DNA from: Draconibacterium sp.
Lineage (GTDB): Bacteria; Bacteroidota; Bacteroidia; Bacteroidales; Prolixibacteraceae
Reading direction: 5' to 3'
Length of the DNA stretch: 31,263 nucleotides
NCBI GenBank assembly: GCA_016705335.1
Contig: JADIYN010000058.1
Coordinates: 1-31,263, forward strand
Below the pieces are notes generated by a model. The model saw only the letters and a program-made list of their open reading frames with translations, was not told where the DNA came from and made no database searches. Every line of letters starts with the position of its first letter. The stretch's first letter is position 1. Position numbers and translations under genes: made by a program. Positions 8,217 to 18,899 of this stretch are shown here, one piece after another.

Positions 8217-8894
8217 TTAATTTCTTTGTTTTTTATAGTTCCAGATTACCAATTGATAAGGTCGCCACAAGTATGCAAACGGGTAAACCAGAAAGTGCAT
8301 AAAACGCGTAAACGGAATGATTCCAATCATAATGAAAGCCGAAACAATATGAATCCGAACCATTAAAGGAAGTTGCACAACAGCAATAATATCAGGATTG
8401 AACGCGAACACAGATCGGACATATGGAGTTAGTACCATTGCAAACCATGACGATCCCCACCTGAAAAAGTAGGCTATCCACAAACCTGTGATTACCTGAA
8501 CCAGAAGGATAATGTAAACTAAAACATCCATTTTACTGGTAACTTCGTACAGCCTTTTTGTTTTAAACCTGCGCACAATCAGTAAAACCAGGCCGGTTAG
8601 AAGCATGATTCCAAAGGCAAAAGCGGTAATTTCGAGAATATACAATCTCAATGGTACCTTGTTCCAGGCAAGAATAGCACGTGGTGTAAGAAATGCTGTC
8701 AAATGTCCGAAGAAAATAAAAATAATCCCCCAATGGAAAGGCCTGCTCCCAAAATACAACTGCTTACTTTCGAGAAACTGACTCGACAGTGAGGAAACCT
8801 GAAATCCTGAGTATGTATATCTGTAAATGCTGCCTAAAAGCAGCGAAAACAAAGCAATGTAAGGCAATACTGCAAACAAAATAATTCCGTTCAT
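8217..8894 (-). CDS. narI: Respiratory nitrate reductase gamma subunit (diheme cytochrome b), cluster 1
   Basis: The protein has 225 residues and five hydrophobic segments, the expected size and topology of NarI, which anchors NarGH to the inner membrane and oxidises quinol. Four histidines are spaced as in known NarI: H54 and H64 (FHWGIIFIFFGH, ten apart) and H182 and H200 (RIHIVSAF and RFMHFLVYP, eighteen apart), the ligands of two b hemes. It follows narJ and precedes moaA on the same strand. The frame is intact. Confidence 0.93.
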   Translation of the reverse strand: MNGIILFAVLPYIALFSLLLGSIYRYTYSGFQVSSLSSQFLESKQLYFGSRPFHWGIIFIFFGHLTAFLTPRAILAWNKVPLRLYILEITAFAFGIMLLTGLVLLIVRRFKTKRLYEVTSKMDVLVYIILLVQVITGLWIAYFFRWGSSWFAMVLTPYVRSVFAFNPDIIAVVQLPLMVRIHIVSAFIMIGIIPFTRFMHFLVYPFAYLWRPYQLVIWNYKKQRN

Positions 8895-8919
8895 ATCATT
8901 TAATTTTTAATCTCAGTTA

Positions 8920-9519
8920 TCATTTAATATTTCGCCATTGGGGAAAACATTCAATGGTTTTGGCCTTTTCAAGCGAATTGAAATTAAACCTTTCAAATTT
9001 CGTATCAGGAAAGTCGCTTCCCATAATACCCAGCAGAATTTCGAGCATCCCTTTATATACATTTTCATTTGAACCGAAAGCTTCAATCATATTTTCCAAT
9101 GCGGGAACCATCATTGAACAAACCAACTCTTCTGCCAGATTCTCATCTACAAGTTTGGGTATAAGGGAAAGCATATTTGGAAGATGGTCGGGAAGTTCAT
9201 ACCCACAATCGTTTCCTGCTTTTTCCTGCTCATTTTTCATGTTCACCAGGAATACTCCCCGGTTATAATCTTCGCCGTAAAGTACATAACCAATATCGAG
9301 AAAACACAATGCCTGTACATCGAAAGTGCCGATAAAATATTCCTGTTGTGCGGTTAATGGTTTTTCGTGAATGTGACTGATGAATATTTCAAGTTTGCCG
9401 GCCATTTCGGGCACGGTATTCCAAATTATTTTCCGCCATTCGCCAACAAAGTTTTCCCTGTCAGGGCCTGGATACCTGAAAATTTCAGCCAGTGCTGTAT
9501 AATGTTTTAAATCTTTCAT
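8920..9519 (-). CDS. narJ: Nitrate reductase assembly chaperone, cluster 1
   Basis: The protein has 199 residues and is acidic and helical, like the TorD/NarJ chaperones that hold apo-NarG for cofactor insertion and membrane attachment. The start at 9519 lies 1 base after the narH stop (9521-9523), a tight coupling that decides between this ATG and an upstream in-frame codon inside narH. Typical NarJ features are ALAEIFRYPGPDR near the N-terminus, the segment QQEYFIGTFDVQALCFLDIGYVLYGED and ELPDHLPNMLSLI in the middle. Family sequences diverge strongly, so the call rests partly on position between narH and narI. Confidence 0.88.
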   Translation of the reverse strand: MKDLKHYTALAEIFRYPGPDRENFVGEWRKIIWNTVPEMAGKLEIFISHIHEKPLTAQQEYFIGTFDVQALCFLDIGYVLYGEDYNRGVFLVNMKNEQEKAGNDCGYELPDHLPNMLSLIPKLVDENLAEELVCSMMVPALENMIEAFGSNENVYKGMLEILLGIMGSDFPDTKFERFNFNSLEKAKTIECFPQWRNIK

Positions 9520-9520
9520 A

Positions 9521-11017
9521 TTACAATCCGCGTTTTGGCCTGTCCATAAATCCAAACCCTGTATTTCCTTTGTGAATGTGGGTTTCCTCAATCATTTCTA
9601 TTGCTTCTTCGCGATGTGCCGGCGGAATTACAAATCTTTCTTCCAGCCTGGCCAGCGAAGTTAACCGGTAAATACCATCGGCCTGTTCAGGTGTTAAACC
9701 CGATGCCAGCATCGCTGTATTTACCTCATTCTGGTTCAGGTCGCCAACCGTTACCGCTCGACGGTGTAATCTTACTGTCATCAGTTTTTCCAATATTTTT
9801 CCAACAATATTTACGTCACCGGCACTAAAAATACTGGCCAGATATTTTAACGGAAGCCGTGGATTTTTCATGTCGTCCCAAAGCGCCGAACTGGCTGTAT
9901 GATAGTTGTTGTCGTCATTAATCTGTGCCATGGCTGGCAGGAGTGGCATTACGTAAAACAAATTCGGCAAAGTGCGAAACTCAGGGTGAAGCGGCAACGC
10001 GATACCCCACTCTTTTACATATTTCCAAACGGGCGATTTTTGCGCAGAATCGATTGTGGAATCGGCAATTCCACATGCTTTTGCTGCTGCAATTACTTCC
10101 GGGTCATTGGGGTCGAGATAAATTTCGAGTTGTTTTTTCAGCAAATCTTTTTCTTCGCACGAGGCTATCTCTTTAATCCGGTCGGCATCATACAACATAA
10201 CGCCAAGATACCTGATTCGTCCCACGCAGGAATGCATACATGCAGGCACCTGGCCGGTTTCGAGACGGGGATAACACAAAATGCACTTTTCCGATTTACC
10301 GGTGTTCCAGTTGTAATATACTTTTTTGTGTGGGCAGGCAGTAATACACATCCTCCAGCCCCGGCACTGTTTTTGGTTCACCAGCACAATGCCGTCTTCG
10401 CCGCGTTTATAAAATGCCCCTGAAGGACAGGCGGCCACACAGGCAGGGTTCAGGCAGTGGTTGCAAATGCGTGGCAGGTAAAACATGACCATCCTTTCGA
10501 GCTGGAACATGGTTTCCTTTTCAGATGGGCTTAAATCTTTCATATTTACGTCGTTCCGGGCATAAATTGGAGAACCACTCAAATCGTCATCCCAGTTGGG
10601 GCCTGACTTTGGCGTCATTTTTTCACCTGTTATCATCGAAACGGCCTCTGCCGTTGGCTGGTCGTCCATCTCGGGCGAATCGAGCAATTTACTGTACTGG
10701 TAATTCCATGGTTCGTAATAATTATCCATGGTTGGCATGTGTGTATTGTGGAACAGGGTTTTCAACCCCTTTAATTTACCAGCGCCTTTCAGCTCCAGTG
10801 AATCGCCATTTTTTTCCCAGCCCCCTTTGTATGCATCCTGGTTTTCCCATTTCGATGGATATCCGGTGCCGGGTTTGGTTTCCACGTTGTTCCACCACAT
10901 ATATTCGGCTCCTTTGCGGTCGGTCCAAATATTTTTGCAGGCAATGGAACAGGTATGGCAACCAATACATTTATCGAGGTGAAATACCATTGAAATCTGT
11001 GATCGTATATTCTTCAT
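9521..11017 (-). CDS. narH: Respiratory nitrate reductase beta subunit (iron-sulfur electron transfer), cluster 1
   Basis: The intact frame has 498 residues. Four cysteine groups bind one [3Fe-4S] and three [4Fe-4S] clusters: C17-x2-C20-x2-C23-x3-C27 (CIGCHTCSIAC), CNHCLNPACVAACPSGA, CRGWRMCITACP with Trp in place of one Cys (the hallmark of the [3Fe-4S] site), and the pair CILCYPR plus CMHSCVGRIRY. NarH passes electrons from NarI hemes to NarG at the cytoplasmic face. It starts 17 bases after the narG stop and is coupled to narJ. The sequence is related to, but clearly different from, the NarH of the second cluster. Confidence 0.95.
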   Translation of the reverse strand: MKNIRSQISMVFHLDKCIGCHTCSIACKNIWTDRKGAEYMWWNNVETKPGTGYPSKWENQDAYKGGWEKNGDSLELKGAGKLKGLKTLFHNTHMPTMDNYYEPWNYQYSKLLDSPEMDDQPTAEAVSMITGEKMTPKSGPNWDDDLSGSPIYARNDVNMKDLSPSEKETMFQLERMVMFYLPRICNHCLNPACVAACPSGAFYKRGEDGIVLVNQKQCRGWRMCITACPHKKVYYNWNTGKSEKCILCYPRLETGQVPACMHSCVGRIRYLGVMLYDADRIKEIASCEEKDLLKKQLEIYLDPNDPEVIAAAKACGIADSTIDSAQKSPVWKYVKEWGIALPLHPEFRTLPNLFYVMPLLPAMAQINDDNNYHTASSALWDDMKNPRLPLKYLASIFSAGDVNIVGKILEKLMTVRLHRRAVTVGDLNQNEVNTAMLASGLTPEQADGIYRLTSLARLEERFVIPPAHREEAIEMIEETHIHKGNTGFGFMDRPKRGL

Positions 11018-11034
11018 ATCTCCTGTTTTTTATT

Positions 11035-14000
11035 TTAAAAATTCACCTGATCCATTTTTTGTACAAAAACAAATGTGTCGCGGTTAACGCCCACCGGCCC
11101 CCAGTAATTCATCCCGAAAGTAAACTGTCCGTAACCGCCAACCAGTAAATTAGGTTTGAGGTGTACCCTTGTCAGGCTGTTATGTCCGCCTGCTCTTTTA
11201 TTTCCGCGGCTGGGCGATTTTGGCACAGAATAAGTTCGTTCGGGTGCGTGGTAAATGATGCAAATGCCCGGAGGAATTCGCGAACTCACACAGGCACGGG
11301 TACAGTAAACCCCGTTGTCGTTTAGCACTTCCAACCCAATCGTTATCTTTTACACCCAATGCTTCTGCATCTTTTTCATTCAGCCAGCAGGGTTCCATTC
11401 CCCTTGAAAGAGTTAGCATTCTCAGCGTATCTCCATAGGTTGAATGTATGTGCCATTTCCCGTGAGGAGTGAGTACGTTAAAAAGTTTCGCCCTACCCTC
11501 TTTTACCGATTTGCGCAAGTCGCCATACAATTCAGGCCGCGGTGATGGTTTATAGGTAGGCAGGTTTTCCCCGAAAGCAATATATCCCTGATGGTCGAGG
11601 TACATGTGCTGCCGACCGGTGAGTGTCCTCCATGGAATCAGGTATTCGGTATTCATTGTAAATGCCGAATATGCCCTGCCATTTTCCACGGTACCCGACC
11701 ACAATGGGGAATTTAAAAGCCGGCGTGGCTGTGCCTGCAAATCTTTGTAAGTTATTGAGAAATCGTTGTTCTGAGGACGAAGTTTGCTCAAATCCATCCC
11801 GGTATTTTTTTCTGCATTTTCAAAGGCTCTTTCGCTCAGTTTTCCATTTGTTAATGAAGAAAGAAGTAAAACAGCATCTATTGCTTTTACATCTTCTTTT
11901 ATCGAGGGATATTTTTTACCATCAATTGTATTTACATGCTGCGTATTTTGAAGTAACTGGTCATAATAATCTTCGCACGGAAACGAAATTCCATGAGCGC
12001 CAAGCCCGTTCCTTACATTATCGCCCAAGCTGATATATTTATTATAAATCTGGGTGTAATCCCTTTCCACTGTCACAATGTTATGCATGGTTTTGCCGGG
12101 TATTGCTTCACATTCACCTGTAAACCAGTCTTTAATTTCCGGCTGTGAAATTTCTCCAGGCGAATCGTGAGCGATTGGCATATTGACAATATCGAGCATA
12201 GGTTCCGGCAGGTGCTCTTTGGCAACTTCGCTGGTTACACGGGCTATTTCGCGAAAAATTTCCCAGTCGGTTTTTGATTCCCACACCGGCGGAATTGCAG
12301 CCGACAGCGGATGGATAAAGGAGTGCATGTCGGTGCTGTTCAGGTCGGCTTTTTCGTACCACGATGCTGCCGGCAAAACAATATCGGAATACAAAGCCGA
12401 AGTGTCCATCCTGAAATTTAAATCCACAACCAAATCCATTTTCCCTTCAGGAGCATCTTCTTTCCATTCAATTTCTTTTACAAATTCTTTCGCCACCTCG
12501 TCGGCAATTTCATTGTGGTGAGTACCGAGGTAATGTTTCAGGAAATATTCGTGCCCTTTCGCACTTGATAATAAAGCGTTTCCACGCCAGATATACCAAA
12601 CTCTCGGAAAATTCTCTTCATTATCGGGTTGGTTCACCGAATATTTCAATTCACCGGTTTTCAGTTTGTCGATAATATAGTCCTGGATTCCTTTGTTGCC
12701 GGTTGCCCCGGATTTCTTTGCCTCAGCGGCTATATCGAATGAATTTTTATTGTATTGAGGGAAAAAGGGCATCCAGCCGTTTCGTACCGATTTGGCTATG
12801 AGGTCGGCAGAATGTTGCGATGAAAAATCGTTTTTGGGAACTGCGTTGTAGTCGGCCTGGTTGCCGTCATATCGCCACTGGTCGGAATGAATGTAATGCC
12901 AGATTGGCGTTTGCTGAAACCGTACAGGAATTTTCCAGTCTTTCCCCGACATGATTGCGCCCCATGAATCGAACGGCGCCAGTTTTTCCTGCCCTACATA
13001 ATGGTTCATCCCGCCTCCATTTACGCCAATACAGCCGGTTAAAATGAGCGACATGGTTGCTGACCTGTATATCAGGTTGCTGTGATACCAGTGGTTTATT
13101 CCAGCCCCGATAATAACCGAACATTTTCCGTTGGTGGCTTTGGCTGTTTTATACCATTCGCGTGTAAACTGAATTACAGTTCCCGAACTTATTCCGGTGT
13201 AAATTTCCTGCCAGGCTGGAGTGTAGGCCGAGTTTGCATCTTCATAACCAGCCGGGTAATCGCCATCGAGCCCGCGGCTAACACCATGCTGCGCCATCAT
13301 CAGGTCGTAAACAGTTGTAAAGGCAATTTTCCCGTTTTTTGTTTGAAGATATTTTACCGGAACACCTCTTTTTACCTTCTTATTTTGTTCAAAATGGATA
13401 AATTCAACCTGCAATACTTCGTCCTTCTGTTCAATCAGGCTCAACAAAGGATTATATTCTTTTCCGGTTTCACCATCATTATACTGAAGATTCCAGCTTC
13501 CTTTTTTCTCCTGCCAGCGGTGGCCTGAACTTCCCGGCGGACAGATAAATTCGCCGGTTTTTTCATCTATATTCAGGAATTTCCAATCGCCATTTTCACT
13601 TGCTTTATATTTTTCGATACTATTCGCCCTTAACAAACGGCCCGGAACATAATTTTCTCCCTCTTTGTTCAATTCAACAAGGAAAGGCGCATCGGTATAT
13701 TTTTTTGTGTATTCGATGAAATACGGGATTTTTTGTTCAAAATGAGCTTCTTTTAAAATAACGTGGGTAACAGCCATCCAAAAAGCGCCGTCCTGCCCGG
13801 CATGAACAGGAATCCACTGGTCGGCATATTTTGAGACCATGTTAAAGTCGGGCGAAAAAACTACAGTCTTGGTTCCGTTGTGCCTCGATTCTGCAAAAAA
13901 GTGAACATCGGGAGTTCTCGTCATACCAAGGTTTGCTCCCATCACTGCCACAAATTTCGAATTGTACCAATCGGCGCTTTCTGCAACATCGGTTTGTTCA

Positions 14001-14645
14001 CCCCAGATTTCGGGAAACGAATTTGGTAAATCACAGTACCAGTCGTAAAAACTGAGGTTAACACCGCCAAAAAGCTGAAGAAACCTTGAACCGGCTGCAA
14101 AACTCATCATCGACATTGCCGGAATAGGTGAAAAGCCAACCACCCGGTCGGGACCATATTTTTTTGCGGTATAGATGTTGGCAATACCGGCTATTTCCAG
14201 CGCCTCGTCCCATGATATTCTGCGAAACCTCCTTTTCCCCTGGCTTTCTGGTATCGTTTTCTTTTCTCCGAATCCATCTGAATATTTTGCCAGGCCAACA
14301 TTACACTGCCAGTTTTTTCTTTCTCCTCACGGTATAAATCGATTAAAGCACCTCTAATTAATGGGTATTTAACCCGAACCGGACTGTATAAATACCACGA
14401 AAACGAGATCCCTCTCTGGCAACCCCGAGGTTCGTAATGCGGCAGCGAACTTTCGAGCAGCGGGTAATCCAAGGCCTGGTTTCCCAAACCACAATACCGT
14501 CTTTTACATGGATGTTCCAGCTACAGCCGCCGGTACAGTTCACTCCGTGAGTGCTCCTAACCGTTTTGTCGTGCTGAAAGCGGTTGCGGTAAAATTCTTC
14601 CCACTGTCTGGCTTTGGGAGAAATCATGTCTTTAATCCAACTCAT
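11035..14645 (-). CDS. narG: Respiratory nitrate reductase alpha (molybdenum) subunit, cluster 1, three frameshifts
   Basis: NarG reduces nitrate to nitrite at Mo-bisMGD. The start is ATG 14645 (MSWIKDMISPKARQWEEF); there is no twin-arginine signal, so the active site faces the cytoplasm. FS0 cluster ligands appear as STHGVNCTGGCSW, and the Mo ligand Asp lies in WGEQTDVAESADWYNS. Four fragments (14645-14478, 14487-14191, 14143-11198, 11334-11035) join into about 1203 residues. The joins need one C restored near 14479 (VVWETQALDYP), one T near 14226 (GGFRRISWDEALE) and one G removed at 11331 (DNDWVEVLNDNG). The usual NarG length is about 1240. The middle fragment, 2946 bases, is open. It follows the narC-like gene by 41 bases. 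The enzyme is clearly distinct from the copy at 25764-29490. Confidence 0.9.
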
Positions 14646-14686
14646 ATATTTTGGTTTTAATCTGGTGTTAAAATAGATTTGATTGT

Positions 14687-15524
14687 TCAGGAATTTGAGG
14701 GAATTTTCGATTCGCATACTACATAAATATGAACTATTAAAAGCATTGCAACCACGAAACTCATTAATAGAAAAATAAAGTTGTTGTCAGATGTTTGCGA
14801 ATTTTCTGTATTTCGTTGGTCAATAAATTGAAGCAGCGCTGTAATAGCAAGTATTTCTTCGTCAGTTAGTTTTTTATTGTTCAAGGCTACATTCATTACC
14901 GGAAATGGGGGATTGGCCAAGATTGCGCCAATACCTGCTGCACTCAGTTTCGAATAAGATTTTGTAAGATCGAAACTTAATTTTCCACCCCCAATTAACG
15001 ATTCATCTATAATGTTGTGACATGCAATACACGATGGAGCCCCGTTTGAAAATTTTTCATATCCGTAAAATAAAGCTTTACCCCTTTTTAATAAATCATT
15101 TGAAAAAACGAATGAAGCCGTAGTCAGTGTGTCAGTCTTTTGTACTTCCGTTATTGTTGTTGTAGTTGCTGTACCTGACTCTTTTGAATCAGTAGCCTTT
15201 ATAAAATCAATAATACTGATAATTTCATTATCGCTTAGGTTATTATCAGGCATGGGGATTTGGTTAAACTCCTTGAAAAGTGCAACGGCATCAGGATTGC
15301 CTTCTTTTACCATTTTTTGCGACGAGCGGATATATTTTATCAACCAATCCTGTTCTCTTTTCTCGTAAACACGGGATAAATCGGGCCCAACCAGGCGGCC
15401 TTTACCTATTGTATGACATGCTGCGCAGACTTTGAACAAATTTTCTCCGTTGTTTTGGGGCATTTGAAAAGAATCCTAGCGATATAAAAAGAAAAATTGC
15501 GGTAATTGATAGTAGTTGTTTCAT
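14687..15524 (-). CDS. narC: Membrane-anchored diheme cytochrome c upstream of narG (NarC-like)
   Basis: There are two c-type heme motifs, CAACH near the N-terminus of the mature protein and CIACH about 130 residues later, each in a cytochrome c domain (GPDLSRVY and MPDNNLSDNEIISIIDFIK mark the first). A single hydrophobic helix near the C-terminus (FIFLLMSFVVAMLLIVHIYVV) anchors it with the hemes outside. ATG 15524 opens a signal peptide (LLSITAIFLFISLGFFSNA) that joins the main frame (open to 15463) after one extra C in the run at 15457-15460 is removed, giving about 278 residues. A diheme c cytochrome named NarC is the first gene of the Thermus thermophilus nar operon. Placement 41 bases before narG suggests the same partnership; the symbol is by analogy. 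Confidence 0.75.
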
Positions 15525-15585
15525 TGGTTTTATATTGAAAAGAGATAGTGTAAAATTTTACTAAATCTAAAACGGTAGTGATTTT

Positions 15586-18075
15586 TTAATTACGAGTTTG
15601 TATGGCAGGTAGTTTCGAAAATACATAATCAGCCTGTTCTGTCATACCCAAAGATTGCTTTCCTGTGGCTATACTTTCTAAAATCATTCCGTTTATGTAG
15701 GATGAATACCCCGCACGATAAACTTCGGGAATTGAATCACGGAAGTTCACAATCATATCAATACCTGTCTTGAAATTGGTTGTATTATTTACCCGTTTAA
15801 GAAAGTTGGCAAAATATCTTAAAATGGTGAATTTTTCTCCCTCGAAAGGTAAGTTTTCAAATCGTGCAGCAAGAGAATCAAATAAACTCTCGTTCTCATA
15901 TTTATATTGATATTCATTGATAGCGTTGGCAAATACACCATTGGCATTTTGAGACGATAATATCCTTAGTTGTTCAAAACCAGCAACACTGTCAATCGCA
16001 CCCAGAGCCAACAATCCGGCTCCTGCTATCGAATAAGAGGAATCACTTATTGAGCTAAGAAATAAATCTTTGTATATGTCCTTTTTGTATTTGCCGAGCG
16101 CTTTTATTGCTTCAGCCCTTACAGTAGATTTCGAATCGTTATTTGCCAAATTAACCAAAAGTGGTTCAACGGCATTTCTGACAGTATCATTACTAATATT
16201 TAATTTTCTGATTGCATAGATTCTTAATCCCTTATATTTATCGGTCATGGTAGTTTTCAGCAGGTCCAGTGTTTTTGGATCCCCTGTCTGTTTACCGGCA
16301 GCATAATCAATGGCCTCGCGACGGTCGAGGTATAATCCGGCATTATGGTATTGGAAAATAAAATCATCAAGTGTTTTATGATCGGTTTTCTCGCAGAGCA
16401 GTATTTTATCTCCGTCAACGTTTATTAAATCTGGTTTCGAATCCGTGGGAAAAGAGAGCGTATCTGATACCTGATCTACCCAAACATTGTAACGGTTCTT
16501 TTCATTACCTTGATAAACATCAACAGCAATTGGAAATGTGAAAACCTTATCAGGCTGTGTTTGTTTTACAATCACCTTTGTGGTTTTCGTTGCAGCATCG
16601 TAATCGCAAACAATATCGAGAATTGGATGCCCGCTGCCAAAGTACCATTGGTTCCAGAACCAGTTCAAATCCTGTCCGGTAACTTGTTCGAAAGCGATCC
16701 GCAGATCATGTGCCTCTGCCGATTGAAATTTCTTTGTTGTAAGGAAAACATTCACAGATTTAAAGAATGCGCTGTCGCCCACAAAATTCCGGAGCATGTT
16801 CAGAACACGTCCGCCTTTACCATAACTAACAGCATCGAACATTTCCTCACGGTCTTTGTAAAAAAAGCGGACCAGGTCTAAATGCCCGACACCGGAATTT
16901 AAATATCCCTGCATCCCCCAATAATTCATCTCGTCACCTGCATCTTTACCATATTTATATTCAACCCACAACGTTTGACTAAAGTCAGCAAACGATTCGT
17001 TCAGTGTAAGGTTGCTCCAGCTTTCGGTTGTTATATAATCCCCAAACCACTGGTGAAATAGTTCGTGGGCGATTACCTCCTCCCAACTGTTCCCATCAAT
17101 CAATTGCCTTGTATCCTGTTGTGCATAATTACCATGTGTAGTAGCCGTTGTGTTTTCCATTGCGCCGGCTACAAAATCCCTGACAACAATTTGGGAATAT
17201 TTTGGCCATGGATAATCTACTCCTGTAATCCGCGAGAAAAAACCGATCATTTCAGGCGTATTACCAAAGATTTTTCTGGCAACCGGAGCATATTCTTTTT
17301 CCACATAATAACTTACTTCCTTGCCCTTATAGCTGTCTTTAATAATTGAATATTCCCCTACCACCATCATCATCAGATAAGGTGCGTGAGGCAAATCCAT
17401 CTTCCATGTATCGGTGCAGGTTCCATCGCGATGTTTTTTATGGCTTACCAACACGCCGTTCGACAGGGTCTGGTATTTAACCGGAACCGTCATGCTGATT
17501 TCGTTTGTTGTTTTTTGATTGGGTTTATCAATGGTGGGAAACCATCCTGAGTTAAACTCGGGTTCACCATGTGTCCAGATTTGAGTTGGCTTGTCTTTTT
17601 CTTTTCCTAAGGGATTGATAAAATATAAACCTTTATCCATTGTAATTGCCTGATCTCCAATTATTTTAGCTTCATCAGGCTTAGCAACATAATCAATAAA
17701 AACAGTATAATTTTCGCCACCCTTGTAGGTTTTATCGAGCATGATGCGAAGATTAAGGCTGTCATAACTATATTTCAGCGGAATATACTTGCCTGACTTT
17801 AGAACTGAAACTTCGTTGATTTGCATTCCCCGGGCATCAAGATTTAAGGAATCTGTGGCGTAAAAATGAGGATGTAGCGTAATCCAGGCCTTACCATACA
17901 TCCACGATTTGGAGTAATCGAAACTCACATCGAGTTTGGTATGAACAAGATCATTGATTTTTGTGTCACTTGCCCGATAAATCTTTTCCCACGGTTCTGA
18001 CTTAACTGAATCCTGTACTTGAGAGAAAGCTGCAAATGAGCAGAGCAGCAATACAACAAAAATGATCTGTTTCAT
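15586..18075 (-). CDS. Secreted M1 family zinc aminopeptidase
   Basis: The intact frame has 829 residues. Residues 1-19 are a signal peptide ending AAFSQ. The M1 signatures are complete: substrate-binding GAMEN (304-308), HELFH (337-341) with the third zinc ligand Glu at 360 (HEXXH-x18-E), in the usual WSNLTLNESFADF. The C-terminal third (about 590-829) is helical and HEAT-like (TVRAEAIKALGKYKKDIYK). Such periplasmic or surface enzymes remove N-terminal residues from peptides. It lies between the NTF2-like gene (66 bases upstream) and the narC-like gene (61 bases downstream); no functional link to nitrate respiration is evident. That 2.5 kb stay open here argues against uniform decay of the region. 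Confidence 0.93.
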   Translation of the reverse strand: MKQIIFVVLLLCSFAAFSQVQDSVKSEPWEKIYRASDTKINDLVHTKLDVSFDYSKSWMYGKAWITLHPHFYATDSLNLDARGMQINEVSVLKSGKYIPLKYSYDSLNLRIMLDKTYKGGENYTVFIDYVAKPDEAKIIGDQAITMDKGLYFINPLGKEKDKPTQIWTHGEPEFNSGWFPTIDKPNQKTTNEISMTVPVKYQTLSNGVLVSHKKHRDGTCTDTWKMDLPHAPYLMMMVVGEYSIIKDSYKGKEVSYYVEKEYAPVARKIFGNTPEMIGFFSRITGVDYPWPKYSQIVVRDFVAGAMENTTATTHGNYAQQDTRQLIDGNSWEEVIAHELFHQWFGDYITTESWSNLTLNESFADFSQTLWVEYKYGKDAGDEMNYWGMQGYLNSGVGHLDLVRFFYKDREEMFDAVSYGKGGRVLNMLRNFVGDSAFFKSVNVFLTTKKFQSAEAHDLRIAFEQVTGQDLNWFWNQWYFGSGHPILDIVCDYDAATKTTKVIVKQTQPDKVFTFPIAVDVYQGNEKNRYNVWVDQVSDTLSFPTDSKPDLINVDGDKILLCEKTDHKTLDDFIFQYHNAGLYLDRREAIDYAAGKQTGDPKTLDLLKTTMTDKYKGLRIYAIRKLNISNDTVRNAVEPLLVNLANNDSKSTVRAEAIKALGKYKKDIYKDLFLSSISDSSYSIAGAGLLALGAIDSVAGFEQLRILSSQNANGVFANAINEYQYKYENESLFDSLAARFENLPFEGEKFTILRYFANFLKRVNNTTNFKTGIDMIVNFRDSIPEVYRAGYSSYINGMILESIATGKQSLGMTEQADYVFSKLPAIQTRN

Positions 18076-18141
18076 AATTGTAATTTTAAATTTGAATTAA
18101 TCCATTTGTACTGAACCAATGACAATACACCTTTGCTTATT

Positions 18142-18897
18142 TTAATCCAAATGATTGCTACTGTAATGAGCCATTTCAACTGCAATTTTCCCTTCCTTAT
18201 TAAAAGTGTGAGATAACATTATTGGAATTTCTGTTTTTTTACCATCTGCTTTTGAGGTACTGGTTAACATCCACCAGGAATAAACAACATAAATGTTGAA
18301 TATATTTCAGCCATGGCTGCTATATTCTTTGCACAATAAGAGTTTACTAATTTCCTGACGGTTATGATATAAGGATGATTAATAAAAACCTTCCCATTCT
18401 CCTGAATTTTACCACTTGAGAATATTTCCGCAAACTGGTCATTATTAGCATAATCGTGTATAGATGTAATTTTGCCATCTTTGTTAAAACTGTACAAATG
18501 ATGTTCATGTACATTAAGGTTAATCCCGCTATTTTTATGAATGCCTGTAATTAATAACCAGTCCTGCACCCAAAGACCACCCTTTGTATAATCAATTGCA
18601 TCAGGATAAGAAGAGAATCATCCACCACTTTTAAGTTTTCAAACTCGGAGAACATCCATTGCAAACTGTTTAAATAATACCCTTTCCCCTGGATGTTTGG
18701 GCTGCCGTCAAAAATTACAACCAAACTATCCGCAAAAAAGTCACCAACAGCGGTAATATCGCCTTTTTCAAAAGCCGACCAAAGTTTCCGGGTGGTTTCA
18801 ATAGCAGGATGCTGAATATAAACTGTACCGCTTTTCTCCTGTGCGTTGTTTGTAAGTACCAGGAAAATTGGAATGATGAGTAATAAAATCTTTTCAT
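18142..18897 (-). CDS. Secreted protein with two NTF2-like (SnoaL-type) domains, frame interrupted
   Basis: The pieces read from ATG 18897: a signal peptide (LLIIPIFLVLTNNAQ) after one indel near 18885, then a first domain (AIETTRKLWSAFEKGDIT, VGDFFADSLVVIFDG, NSLQWMFSEF) typical of the NTF2/SnoaL cone fold. After an indel near 18610 come WVQDWLLITGIHKNSG and HHLYSFNKDGKITSIHDY, the strands that close that domain. A second domain starts at VRKLVNSYCAKNIAAMAEIYS, and after another indel near 18285 ends SHTFNKEGKIAVEMAHY. The second copy is shorter than the first, apparently lacking its middle. NTF2-like folds are used as small-molecule binders or enzymes; no substrate can be named. It begins 2 bases before the hemerythrin stop, as the last gene of the Rrf2 unit. 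Confidence 0.6.
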
Positions 18898-18899
18898 AA

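Noticed and set aside
9899..10423. 174-codon plus-strand frame opposite narH
   Set aside because: Same reason: antisense to conserved Fe-S cluster motifs, with Phe- and Cys-rich composition arising from the opposite strand.
10525..11148. 207-codon plus-strand frame opposite narH of cluster 1
   Set aside because: It is a shadow of the intact and clearly recognised narH; its translation shows no domain pattern.
13082..13528. 148-codon plus-strand frame opposite narG of cluster 1
   Set aside because: It overlaps the conserved molybdoenzyme core on the other strand and has no signal of its own.
14600..14645. Twin-arginine signal on NarG (periplasmic enzyme)
   Set aside because: Neither NarG has an RR-x-F-L/K motif or hydrophobic stretch before the first cluster; both start as cytoplasmic NarG proteins do.
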